Assembly: GCA_029817715.1 (NCBI GenBank)
Contig: JARUPY010000310.1
Span: 62,001-126,000 of the forward strand
Source: Melastoma dodecandrum
Lineage: Eukaryota; Streptophyta; Magnoliopsida; Myrtales; Melastomataceae
Reading direction: 5' to 3'
DNA: 64,000 nucleotides
In this document: positions 11,374 to 25,870 of the stretch, one piece after another
How the letters are laid out: each line of letters begins with the position of its first letter
Numbering within the stretch: position 1 is the stretch's first letter
Program-made: the position numbers and the translations under genes
Notes under the pieces: model-generated
What the model was told of the DNA's origin: nothing
The model's input: the letters and a program-made list of their open reading frames with translations, nothing else
Databases searched by the model: none

Positions 11374-12780
11374 ATGATGCAGTACTCCTCCGAAGCACCC
11401 ACAACCGCCATGATTAACAACAACCACAACAGCACCACCAACACCAACACCGCTGGGGGCGGCCAGATCCTGCCCCATAGGGCTCGCCCTCCCTGGCCCG
11501 GGCACCCTACCTCTAGGGCCCTTGCCGGCCTCGGAGATGCCACCAGCATGGAAAGGCTGCTCATCAACTGTGCTGCTGCTATCGAGTCCAACGACGCCAC
11601 CCTTGCCCAGCAGATCCTCTGGGTCCTCAACAACATCACCCTGTCCGTCTGGGACTCGAACCAGCGGCTAACGTGCAGTTTCCTCCGCGCGCTCATCCTA
11701 CGCGCCGCCAGGAACGGCACATGCAAGGTCCTCGCGGCCGCCATCGCCAGCTCTAGGGGCGGGAGTAATATTAGCCTCTCCATGGAGGCGCACCGGTTCT
11801 CGATTGTTGAGCTCGCGGCTTTCGTGGACCTTACCCCGTGGTATCGGTTCGGTTTCACCGCCGCAAATGCCGCTGTTGTGGATGCCGTCGAAGGGTATTC
11901 GTCCATCCATATTGTCGATCTTGGCTCGATGCACTGCATGCAAATACCGACGCTTATCGATGCCATCGCCAGTAAGTTTGAGGTACCGCCATCCATGAGG
12001 TTGACGGTGGTAGTGGAAATGGCTGCCAATGACAACGGGTTATTGCCTATCAACTTTTCTTACGAAGAATTAGGGTCGAGGTTAGTGAACTTTGCTCGAT
12101 CTAGGAATGTTAACATGGAGTTTAGGGTAGTCCCGTCGAGCCGCTCCAACGGGTTCTCCTCTTTGATCGAGGACCTCAGGAAACAGAAGTTGATCAGGAG
12201 TGTGGACCGGGAAGCATTGGTTGTAAACTGTCATATGATGCTCCACTACATACCTGAGGACCAAACCCTAGCACCAACGCAGCCAATGTCCATTCTCGAC
12301 TGCGGTCTAGCATTCTCATCTCCTCGGACGACGTTCCTACACTCGTTGAGGAGCGTGGAGCCGACCATCATGGTATTGGTCGAGGAGGACGCGGATCTCA
12401 CATCGAACGACGTCGTGACGAGGCTAAGGTCAGCGTTCAACTACCTGTGGATCCCGTACGACACCGCGGATACAATCTTCCCGAGGGAGAGCGAGCAGAG
12501 GGAGTGGTACGAGTCGCACATACGCTGGAGGATAGAGAACGTAGTGGCTCGGGAGGGAGGGGAGAGGGTAGAGAGGCTGGAGGGGAGGGGCAGGTGGGGG
12601 GAGAGGTTGAGGGGGGCGAGCTTCCGAGGGGTAGGTTTCGGGGAGGAGGCAGTAGCGGAGGTCAAGGCGATGCTCGACGAGCACGCGACTGGTTGGGGAA
12701 TGAAGAGGGAAGAGGATGATCTGGTGTTGACATGGAAAGGGCATAACGTGGTATTCGCTTCTGCCTGGTTGCCTGCCTGA
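11374..12780 (+). CDS. SCL32: GRAS-family regulator, SCARECROW-LIKE 32 type
   Basis: One intronless frame of 468 residues, the usual architecture for GRAS genes. After a low-complexity N-terminus rich in Asn and Thr (residues 14-30) comes the GRAS domain: first leucine-rich region near residue 60 (MERLLINCAAAIESND), a VHIID-like core HIVDLGSMHCMQIP at about 179-192 with the LIDA continuation, a second leucine-rich/PFYRE region with VNCHMMLHYIP near 288-298, and the C-terminal SAW block ending FASAWLPA. The PWYRFGFTAANAA segment (155-167) and HCMQIPTLIDA are characteristic of the SCL32 branch. GRAS proteins act as nuclear transcriptional co-regulators; the exact pathway is not shown by sequence. 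The minus-strand open frame over 11304-12053 is a shadow of this gene. Confidence 0.88.
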   Translation: MMQYSSEAPTTAMINNNHNSTTNTNTAGGGQILPHRARPPWPGHPTSRALAGLGDATSMERLLINCAAAIESNDATLAQQILWVLNNITLSVWDSNQRLTCSFLRALILRAARNGTCKVLAAAIASSRGGSNISLSMEAHRFSIVELAAFVDLTPWYRFGFTAANAAVVDAVEGYSSIHIVDLGSMHCMQIPTLIDAIASKFEVPPSMRLTVVVEMAANDNGLLPINFSYEELGSRLVNFARSRNVNMEFRVVPSSRSNGFSSLIEDLRKQKLIRSVDREALVVNCHMMLHYIPEDQTLAPTQPMSILDCGLAFSSPRTTFLHSLRSVEPTIMVLVEEDADLTSNDVVTRLRSAFNYLWIPYDTADTIFPRESEQREWYESHIRWRIENVVAREGGERVERLEGRGRWGERLRGASFRGVGFGEEAVAEVKAMLDEHATGWGMKREEDDLVLTWKGHNVVFASAWLPA

Positions 12781-13296
12781 AATTTTCCTGTCTCTATATA
12801 ATTTAAATTTCATCATGCTTCCAATCTTTTCTTTTTCGTTTGTTAATATTAATGAGAAATTGATAGGACATTTTCCCAACTGGCTCACAGAAAAATTATA
12901 TTTCGCTAAATAAGTTAATAATTTTAAAAATTCATAAAAGGACATCCTAACTTGATTTTGAGTTCATATAAAAAAAATTAAAAATTAAAATGGATGTTTA
13001 AAATATCTTCTTACTCAAGTATTATTCCACGAATAAGGCCGGCAGTTTCCATCACAATATGACTGTGGAGCGGGAGCGGGCTTTTGCTGCGGCCCAAAAA
13101 GTTAGATGCCCATAAATATAAACTAGTCCCGTTAGATCAACGTGTCCAATCGTTCATTTCTCAAGTTACGCTCTATGATTTAATCCCCCAAATATTTTTA
13201 GATAAGAACGAATATAAGAAAAAATCACATAAATGTTATATTTGATTTATTTTTACTTACAAACCATATGCTTTTTGTCCCCTGATGAGATGATGC
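12781..13296. other. Short intergenic spacer
   Basis: About 500 bp of AT-rich DNA holding the 3' end of the SCL32 gene and the promoter/leader of the CK2 alpha gene. No other feature recognised. Confidence 0.5.
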
Positions 13297-16967
<3,671 letters not shown>

Positions 16968-17499
16968 AGACCTCCCAAACTTATTAGTGTTATCACTCAC
17001 GATGAATATGTGGGTTATTACTGTATAATGTGTTTCCAAACACAGGATCAAGGAGGCCATTCGTTGGTTCTGTAGTCCGTATCGTTCATCGTGCAACACT
17101 AGCTTGAAACTAGGTCGTCATATTCGAGTACCTAATGAAGAAACTTTTCTTCCGAATTTGTTTACGAATTTGCCACTATACAGCACTCTACGAGGTTATG
17201 ATTTATGCATGATAAGCTTCAGCAGTTTAATAAGAAATAATCTCAAGGCAGAAGATTTAGAGTTCGATCACTACACCAAGGCGAGTTGCAGAGATACTAT
17301 GGATAATAGCCACGGTTATGAAGAAAAGCGGGGATCAGACATTTTTTAATCGTCTCTCCATCTTTTTCTCATGATATCGGCACAACCTAGTGCATTCATC
17401 AAGCAACTACTTCTCACCCCGGAAGTAATCTAATTCAACTACAGAGGGAGAGGGCTTATCTTACACAGCTGCAGGAGGAAACTGTTCAACGACTTGTCA
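16968..17499. other. Spacer between convergent genes
   Basis: CK2 alpha on the plus strand and the small zinc-binding gene on the minus strand end facing each other across about 530 bp, which must contain both 3' untranslated regions. The open frame 17104-17349 in it shows no recognisable domain. Confidence 0.5.
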
Positions 17500-18705
17500 T
17501 TACTTGAGATGCGGGAAGCATGCATATACGTCAGATTTTGGGTGCTTAGCCTCAGCGTGTTCCCTGCACTTGACCTCCGTCATGGTGCACATGAATGTCT
17601 GCATGCACACCTTACACTACAACCAGAAACATGAAAAAGGTGAATATGTTCTTGACACAAGCTTAGTTCTGGATTCGATAAAGATAACTATAGCATCAAA
17701 TTGTTCTTTTCTTAAGGATTCCTAAATATAGATGCATGTTGATCGAAAATGGGATTATCTTGATTCATCCCCTCATGCGGAAGTTCCAAAACATTAGACT
17801 CTTCACCCATTCCAATATAAAGAATTAGTCAATCAAATAATCGAGAGTAAATTGATTTGTGATACACTCAATACAGCCAGCGTATAGGGATAGGGAGAGG
17901 TCAAATGAAAAGGGCTATACCCCATGTTGAGAACGACCAACGTTCTATGTACCATACAGTCTTTTGACCTCGAAAGAAAGGAAACTTCATTTTATCAAGA
18001 CAGGTAGAGAGACTTAAGAACACTAGAAAATTTCAGAAATTGACCAGTGCCTTCCTCGCATAAACCAGTTAGTAGGGGCAGAAAACAGGCTATACTAATG
18101 GCCTATCATTTGCATAATTGTCCACCCAGGTTTCGTAGCTATAAGTTAGCTGTCAATGTTGTCACAATGAACGGAAATACAATGTTTTCAAAGTGCATAA
18201 CCAAGAGCTCAAACCGGTTACCCCAGATCCGGTCCCAATTTTCACCATCGTGCTTAATAAAACCAAAGCTCAACTCATAACAACGCCAAGATCAATGGCG
18301 TATTGAAAGTTCATAGCACCAGGCTACATCCAACCAAATAGCCACGAACCCCACACTCCCAATACCTTCATACCCCACGATCCAACACACTAAGAAAAAC
18401 CCCGGGTAGGGAATAAAAAGTCACCTGGATGTTCATGGCTTTCTTGTTTGTCTCCAGCTGGCTACCTGTAAAAGCAAACAGCACAATCTCACTTTTTTTA
18501 ACCCCATCCGTTACAAAACAAAGGAATTGTAACACTTCAAAAATCCACAAATCCCCACTCCAAACAACCCTAAACCCTAAACAAACCCCCCGATCAAGTT
18601 TGGTTGTTCCACAATAGAAGATGATGGCTAACCTTTTGGGGCCTTGAGCTTCTCTATATTCTTCTCGCGGGCCATCCTCGATTTCTGGCCATTTCCTCCG
18701 CCCAT
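17500..18705 (-). CDS. Small SERF-like zinc-binding protein (At2g23090 type)
   Basis: Three minus-strand exons, 18633-18705, 18425-18465 and 17500-17616, join in frame to 76 residues, close to the roughly 78 residues of the Arabidopsis At2g23090 protein as I recall it. The start MGGGNGQKSRMAREKN and the following lysine-rich KGSQLETNKKAMNIQ match the SERF/4F5-like N-terminal half. The last exon gives CKVCMQTFMCTMTEVKC followed by HAEAKHP, a C-x2-C plus H-x4-H zinc-binding arrangement, ending CFPHLK. Function is poorly known; the family is short, basic and conserved across plants. All four splice junctions are canonical GT-AG (the second intron is 808 bp) and preserve phase. Because the exons are so short, no single long frame marks the gene; it is found only by joining them. 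Confidence 0.88.
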
Positions 18706-20340
18706 CTTTTCAATTTCCTGGAGGTATGGGGAGTGACTACGGGTGGAATCGATGGGATTCCAAGACGACGATGATTAGAAGACTTAAGGAACCCTAATTT
18801 AGGGATGCGGATCAACAGGATTTTTGTTCCAGAAGGTTCTTTGAACCGCGACGCTTGCTCCCTTCTATTAAATCCTTAACACGATTAAGCTTTTTAATAA
18901 TAAAAATACGATAAATAATAATTATGCAGAGATGAATAACATAAAATCTGGTTCAGAATTATTAAATTAATTCATAAATTAAGTTTAAAAGTTACTTGCT
19001 TGTCGAATTATTTATTTAGTTATTTGAAAAGATACAGTTCAATCCTGAAAATTGACTATATCATAATAAATTAAAGATGATAACCTTTCATATTAAGTTC
19101 CCAAAGCCGGCTAAACAGAGTATAACAACTAATATATCCTTAACCGTTAGCTTAATTTGGTTAATACTTATTTCCAAAGCATTTTAGGGATTAAATAGTG
19201 AAAAGCCTAACAAGAAATAATCAAATCGTTGCCACATCGTATCCTGTTAAGTCCACGTCGACAGGCTGTCGTTGACGTCGGGCCACAAAATAGGTTAAAT
19301 TAGAAAATCAGGCCAAAATCGTATAACAAACAAAGCTTAGGCCAAAATAGAAAATTGGTCAATAGTTGAGGCCATAATTTGATATTTTGCCATATAATTT
19401 TGTCACCAACTTTTGTTTTTATTTTGATTTTGGCCAATCATGAATTTCTTCTACCAAAACCCAAACAAGGCCTTAATATAGTCTAACATGTGTCCTATAA
19501 TAGTGGAGTTTCGACATTTCATTCATTCGTCTAATAATCCACTTTATCCGTAATAGTCGCCCCCTAATAGAACATCATCCGACATTCATCGATTTTTCAT
19601 ATTTTTTGACAACATCAACAATTATAGTTAACTTCGGCTTTCAATTCATTTGATTTGTTCATCAAAATTTTATAATAAAAAAACAAATAAAAGGTTTCAA
19701 TATTATTTCCTATTTTTAATTTTTTTTTCTTTTTAGTCGATAAATAAAAATTGTCTATTAAGGCCTTGTTTGGCTTTCGTTAGAAGAAATTTATGATTGG
19801 CCAAAATCAAAATAAAAACAAAAGTTGGTGACAAAATTATATAACAAACTAAGTCAATGACAAAATAGAAAGTTGGCTCAAATGCCATAAATTAATATTT
19901 TCCCAAAATGATTACAAAATAGTCTGTAGTTACAAAAGAACCATCACCTAAAGAGGTCGATGAAGAACAATGAATACTTTGACAGACGATGTCTTCAATC
20001 CTGTCAGAAAGTAACTTCTACTATACATGAAAAGATTGTGGGTTGTGCCTTCTAACCAATAGCACTAATTCACCGGCCCTTCTTAATGTCCGCCGAATAA
20101 CTTCACACGATCCAACGTCGCACAATGGATAACAAAAGTAAAAAAAAAGGGACGATTGATCGGAGAGGGTAATAACTTCATCGATGTAAGTTAGCGGATC
20201 CAAAATGCCTCAATATTGTCGTGTCTCGTTTATGCCGGAGACGTTAGTAATTCCACCAATGGAAACCTTTGTATGATGGGAACTCTGCCACCTGAGAAGA
20301 TCGAGTGATGGATTGCCCTTCGTGACCGTGGGGTCAATGC
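18706..20340. other. Intergenic DNA with a fold-back repeat
   Basis: Upstream side of the minus-strand small gene, then AT-rich DNA containing the inverted/direct repeat structure at 19323-19904. No gene supported. Confidence 0.5.
19323..19904. repeat. Fold-back structure: inverted arms inside direct repeats
   Basis: Arm 19393-19477 and arm 19757-19842 are inverted copies of about 85 bp (GTCACCAAC, GGCCAATCAT, CCAAACAAGGCCTTA and their reverse complements) with few mismatches. Outside them, 19323-19391 and 19841-19904 are related to each other in direct orientation (ATAACAAAC, CAAAATAGAAA.TTGG, CCATAA). The inner 280 bp is unrelated AT-rich DNA. It may be a MITE-like element, or two related elements rearranged by inversion of the centre. 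Confidence 0.7.
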
Positions 20341-21714
20341 TGATTGAATTCCGGCACAGCGGAAGCAGTAAAACAAGATTTTTCAGCCCAAAATAATCTG
20401 ATAACATGATACGTATGACAAAAATAATTTTGGTAAAGAATAAAAATAATTCTTACCTGGAAATCTTACCTCAAAACCACCGTTAAGACAATCTGAAAAT
20501 AAAGAGTCCCAAGTGTGACCCCTCTAGCGGTATCCACGTGCACACGATCACGAACGCATTAACGATCCTATAGGTGCTAGCCTCTTGGATCGACAAATAA
20601 CTTTAGGAAGCAAAACACTGAGCCCTATTTTTCCTTTTAGTTTTTTCTTTTGTTGAGATTATTTTCTCCAGGAACTCTCCAACACTCGATCTGTCAATCT
20701 CAATCTTATCTGATAACCCCCCTAAATCTCATTAAATTTCTTGTCTTAAAAAAAAAACTTTATGTTTCAATCTTTACAATCAAAAAGACAAACGGGCAAA
20801 ATTAAGACAAAATTTGATTGGATCTTTGTATATAATTAATATATTTAATCCTTAGATGTAAACTAATTGTCAAATTATTTTATTTAATGAAATTATTTTT
20901 TCTTAAATAAAAAAATTTCTCATATGATATCTTCATAAATATTAAATATTCATTTCATATCCTTTACAAAAAAAATAATATGACCCGAATAAATCCATAT
21001 TCGATCTTGGTCTATTTATTTGCTTATGATATTTCAGAATAAATTAATAATCCAATTAATTCTAATTCTGAAATAAAATGATTAATTTTAATATCCACTA
21101 AAATAATCGAAATATAATGTTCGTCCATGGGCATGGATTTTAGAGTCACTAATATCTTTATCAAGTGACCTAGATGTCAACTCTCTAATTCAAGAGAGCG
21201 ATAAATCCTATATTGACTCAACACTATTCTCTCTAAGCTTTGTCACACACCCAACAATCGTATTACTCACAATCCGATTAAAGCCTGTTTTTAACGACGT
21301 CAAAGTGCGCAAACTTCACGCATAGAATAAATGATGGTCTCAAGTCAAAAGATCAGTTACACTCATCCATAAAAATGATTGACCAATGATGTTCAATATG
21401 TGGTATCCTCTTAATTGGGTCGTGTCCAGTAACCCTAATCTTAGGGTACCCCTAAATATAAATTAGAAATACAATCCATCGGTCTATCTTGACCTTAGTT
21501 TTACTCAACGATGATCTAGATGTCCATGTCCCCTCTAAACATCTATCCGATCACGGACTATTTCAGATTAATATACTCATTAATCTGTGGGACTTTATCA
21601 ATAATAATTTTATGTGCAGAAAAGTAAAATAATCAATGACAAATACTCGCATTTATTAATTATTTATCCACAAATACAATAAAGTGTCTTGGCACATAAG
21701 TGCACACTCTAACA
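20341..21714 (-). mobile_element. Solo LTR of a retrotransposon (probably Ty1/copia)
   Basis: A 1374-bp block begins TGATTGAATT and ends CTCTAACA on the plus strand, i.e. read on the minus strand it runs TGTTAGAG...CA as LTRs do. It is flanked on both sides by AATGC (20336-20340 and 21715-21719), a perfect 5-bp target duplication. No internal retrotransposon sequence or second LTR is present, so it is a solo LTR left by LTR-LTR recombination. The minus-strand end (ACTGCTTCCGCTGTG...) resembles the ends of plant copia LTRs; the superfamily is inferred. Confidence 0.85.
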
Positions 21715-22994
21715 AATGCAAGGGTTCAAAAGGGTCTGATGGTGAAGCAAGCCATGGAGCCGGGATGGTGCTGGCAAACACTCCCACAAATGGCAAGGAG
21801 CTGATCGCTAATGCACACTATTACTTGTAGCAGCAGCGTTAAGAGCAAAATTTTGGTTGACACATCCCGCTCCTCGATTTGGTAACGGGAAACATATTGA
21901 GTGCCTTTGATCATGGCGTCAGGCACCTCGTATCCCTCTGCGGAGTGAATTACCCACGTCTCTCGGATCAGCCCGGTTGCTCGCTGGAACTTCACTTGTG
22001 ATTCAAGCAAGAAGTACAGCCTGTACACGACACCGGTCATTCGCTGCCAGCTTCAATATGTTGCATATGGGGAATCAGAGCCCAACCTTGGTGAAGTACA
22101 CCGGATGCTCAATAACGTCGACCGGGAGGAAAGGTATTGTGAAGATTCAGTGGTGGCCGGAGATCGAAAGAATTGCTGTGGAGAAACAGAGAAAATGAAG
22201 GAGAAACTCCATTTGTAACAAAATTGTAACCAACCGACTTCAAGTGTTGTGTTTTCTTTCTTTTCTTATACCAACACCATATACATTAGGCTGGGCCTCT
22301 ATTTATTTTAATTAACGACGCATCTTTTACATTCGGAACGACAACGGCGATCCCGGGGGATATCCTGAGAGCCGAAAAGTAATATTTTACCAACCATTAA
22401 AAGAGAGAGAGAACATGTTTTATTCATCATTAGGCTTTGTCCCCTTGGGCCCAAGACATGTGGCCCGTAAATCAATTATTTGATTTAGGCCTTAAGCCCA
22501 TGGCCGTCGTAAACTCACGGTCACGGACGTTTTCTTAAGCAAATAGTAGCTCTCAGATGACTTGTCATAACTATATATTTTTATCCCTTTAATTGCATGA
22601 TATTTCGCTAAATCCTTGAGGTATATTGTAATATCCGAGTATGTTACTTAGATTTGGGTACCGCCGATAGTTTTACTAATTTTGTAAGTAAATTCGAAAG
22701 GAAGGAGGATGGATGGAGTTTCAGAGAGAGTTGGTGCAACTACACTGAAAATTGTTGAAGCTACAAGATGGTGTTAGATGATAGAAAGAGATTTGGTGTA
22801 GTTGCACCAGAAAGTGTTGCAGCCGCACATGGTTGTCAGAAGTTGGATAGAATGTTTGATGCAGCTGCATCGGATTTTCGTGTAGCTCCACCATGTATAG
22901 ACGTGAGGAAATATTTTATTTTCTAGACTTTCTCTACCTTCCAGATTTTGAAGATTTCTTAGGGTTGCAACCCCTTGAGGCATAAAAGGACGAC
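21715..22994. other. Unassigned DNA, possibly old coding remnant and degraded LTR
   Basis: 21726-22040 holds an open minus-strand frame of 104 residues that I do not recognise; the solo LTR interrupts the same stretch. From about 22690 the text carries repeated GTAGTTGCACC / GCAGCTGCATC motifs and CATAAAAGG just upstream of retrotransposon gag, suggesting a decayed 5' LTR, but no matching 3' LTR was found. Confidence 0.35.
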
Positions 22995-25870
22995 TTGCTT
23001 GAGGAGGAACGGAATGTTCTCCAATGGTGTTGGCTGGGAATAGTCACACATAGTCCTCTTTGGTTGTGGGTCGACAACTTGATTATTGACCTGGTTATGT
23101 TGTTCCATACCTCGTCGTTAACCTCTTCTCAGGATCCAGAATGTTCATTCAATTTCTGGGTCAAATTCAATCTCTTTACCGCGTCGATTGTGGCGCATAA
23201 CTTTGAGATCAAGCCTTCGATCTTGAACATGATTGAAAACAACAGTTTCAGAGGTTTGCTAAATGAGGTCCCTCATTGACATTTAACTCAATTTAAAGAT
23301 CTTTGTGACGCTTTCAGGTTTAATGGAGCGACACCCGATGCAATTCGACTAAGCCTCTTCCCATTTTTACTGAGAGACAAGGCACGAGCATGGCTCTACT
23401 CACTCCCGCAGAACTCAACTCATTCGTGGGAAGGTTTGACACGAGCATTCTTGGGAAAATACTTTCCACCGAGTAGGAATGTGAAGCTTCGGAAGGTGAT
23501 CACATCATTTTGCCAACAACCAGTGGAGTCCATGTACGAGGCTTGAGAAAGATTCAAGGAGCTACTCAGATTATGCCCACACCGAGATCCCAAAGCGGAT
23601 GCCGGTCCAAAGCTTCTACGACGGATTGGAAAATTCTCTCCAAACCACGATTGACTCAGTGGCAAGTGGAACCATCATGAATAAGAAGATGCCGGATGAA
23701 TTATGGGACCTTTTTGAGCAAATAGCAAACAATGGCCAACGGAAAACATCCACTCGCAGATTTGCCGGAAAGCATCAGATCGATGCATTAACATCATTGA
23801 GTGCCTCGATGGATGCACTAACCAGAGAAGTAAACGCTCTTTGATCAATGCCATGCATAGCTAGTGTTGTTTATTCTGAAGTGCAGGACATTGAGCCACA
23901 TGAGAACGAAACAATGCGTATGCCAACACATATAATCCTGGAGGGTGGAATCATCCAAATTTCTCCTGGAGGAACAACCAAGGCCAACAAGAACAAATGC
24001 TACCAAGGATGAATCGACCCCCTTGTTATGCGACCGCATTTCGATAACTCCTAGGTGAGAATAAAACTAATGTGGAAGATTTGCTGAGACAGTTGATCAC
24101 AAGTCATGAAGAAGCAAGGAAGCAATAAGAAGAGGTATGGAGACAACAAGAGGAGGTGAGAAAACAACAGGAAATAATCCTCAAGGATCATGCCACTTTC
24201 ATCAAGCAGTTGGAAATCCAGATAGGCCAGCTTGCGAACTCTCTCACTACACGACCACAAGGGACACTCCCAAGCAATACCGAACCAAATCCAAAGCTTG
24301 AATACTGCAATGCAATAACCCTTCGAAACGAGGGAGATTTTGAAGAAGCATTAGAACAAATGGAAGAAGAGAAGGAACATGCACGTGAGAAGCATCTTAT
24401 CCTTAAAGAAGGTAATACAGAACCAAAGCAGACTGACACAAATGTGGATACACAGGGACGCACTAGTCCACCTCCATTTGTTCCTAAAACTCCATTTCCA
24501 CAGAGGCTTAAGAAAGCTAACGATGATGCACAATTCAAGAAAACTCCATTTCCATCTCTTTGCAGAAGCATTAGAGCAAATGCCAAAATATGCAGAGTTC
24601 ATGAAGGATGTGTTATCTAAGAAGCGTCGGTTAGGGGATCATGAGACAATTACACTTACAGAAGAGTGTAGTGCAATTCTGTTGAAGAAGCTACCACCAG
24701 CGGTTAAGGATCCAGGTAAATTTACAATTGCATGCAAGATTGGCAACGAATTTTCGGGACAGGCACTTTGTGACTTGGGAGCCAGCAAAAACTTAATGCC
24801 ATACTCGGTTTTCAAAAACTCAACATCGGTGAGGTAAAGCCAACCACTATGACTCTTAGTTGGTCGATCTTATTCATAACCCATGGGAGCTATCTTGGAT
24901 GTGTTAGTTAAAGTTGATAAATTCATTTTTTCGGTTGACTTTGTGATTTTGGAGTTTGAGGAGGATCATGAGATCCCAATCATTTTAGGCAGGCCATTCC
25001 TTGCAACCGGAAAGACTCTTATCGATGTGTAGAAAGGCGAACTCACAGTGCACGTGAATGACGATGATGCAAAATTTAATATCTGCAAACCTATGCATAT
25101 GCCTAATGATCATGGTGAATGCAGTTTTGTGGACATACTCGAAGATAGTTCATATGAATCCCTCTTAGATATGTATGCTAGTTTTTCAAATGAAGAAATG
25201 ATGACTACGGAGGAAGTACTAGCAGTAGAGGAAGAACTAGAGGATGCATCCTACATTCATCGCAATACAAGAGTGGAACCGTTAGACCGTGCGACCACAC
25301 GAGCCAAACCATCTATAGAAGAACATGCCCAACTTGAACTTAAACCACTTCCTGAGCATTTGTAATATTTTTTTCTGGGTAAGTCCAGAATCCTACCTGC
25401 TATAAATTCGACTTACCTAACCAATGAACAGGAGGAATTGCTGCTACGAGTGCTACAACAACATAAAAAGGGGATCGGTTGGATCACCGCAGACATTGAG
25501 GGGATTAGCTCATCCATGTGCATGCACGAAACCACTAAGATGAATTTTGACTTGAAGGCCGCGGGTGAGCAGCGAATGATGCAACTCAATGAGATAGAAG
25601 AATTTCGACAGGATGCATACGAGAATGCATGCATGTATAAGGAAAATATCAATCGTTGGCAAGACCAACGAATCCAGGAACGCCACTTTAAACCTGGCTA
25701 GCATATTTTGTTGTTTAATCCACGACCAAAAATATTTTCAGGTAAGTTGAATTCAAGATGGTCTGGACAGTTCACAGTGACAAAGGCTTTTCCTTATGGC
25801 GTATTGGTGGTTGAAACTCGAAAGACCACACAAGGTTCAAAGTTAACTATAGCAGGGTAAAACATTATCA
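22995..25870 (+). mobile_element. Degenerate Athila/Tat-like Ty3 retrotransposon, pol deleted
   Basis: Gag runs from about 23130 (PSILNMIENNSFRG, then AIRLSLFPFLLRDKARAWLYSL near 23340-23400, KYFPPSRNVKLRKVITSF), with in-frame stops at 23277 and about 23545 and a frame change near 23600. The protease region follows (ALCDLGASKNLMPYSVF at 24764-24814; [17 protein letters not shown] near 24980). At 25438-25525 the start of reverse transcriptase is seen (LLRVLQQHKKGIGW..ADIEGISSSMCMHE), which jumps directly to the end of integrase (MQLNEIEEFRQDAYENACMYKENI, then LLFNPR..IFSGKLNSRWSGQFTVTKAFPYG, to about 25860). RT, RNase H and the integrase core are missing. GGGAGGCAACCC just downstream fits the 3' flank of this lineage. 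Clear LTRs were not found. Incapable of autonomous movement. Confidence 0.85.

Noticed and set aside
11304..12053. Long minus-strand open frame (249 codons) over the GRAS gene
   Set aside because: It is antisense to the conserved GRAS reading frame and has no domain of its own; GC-rich third positions keep the reverse frame open.
22690..22994. Intact 5' LTR of the Athila-like remnant
   Set aside because: LTR-like motifs are present, but no second copy exists downstream and no boundaries could be fixed.
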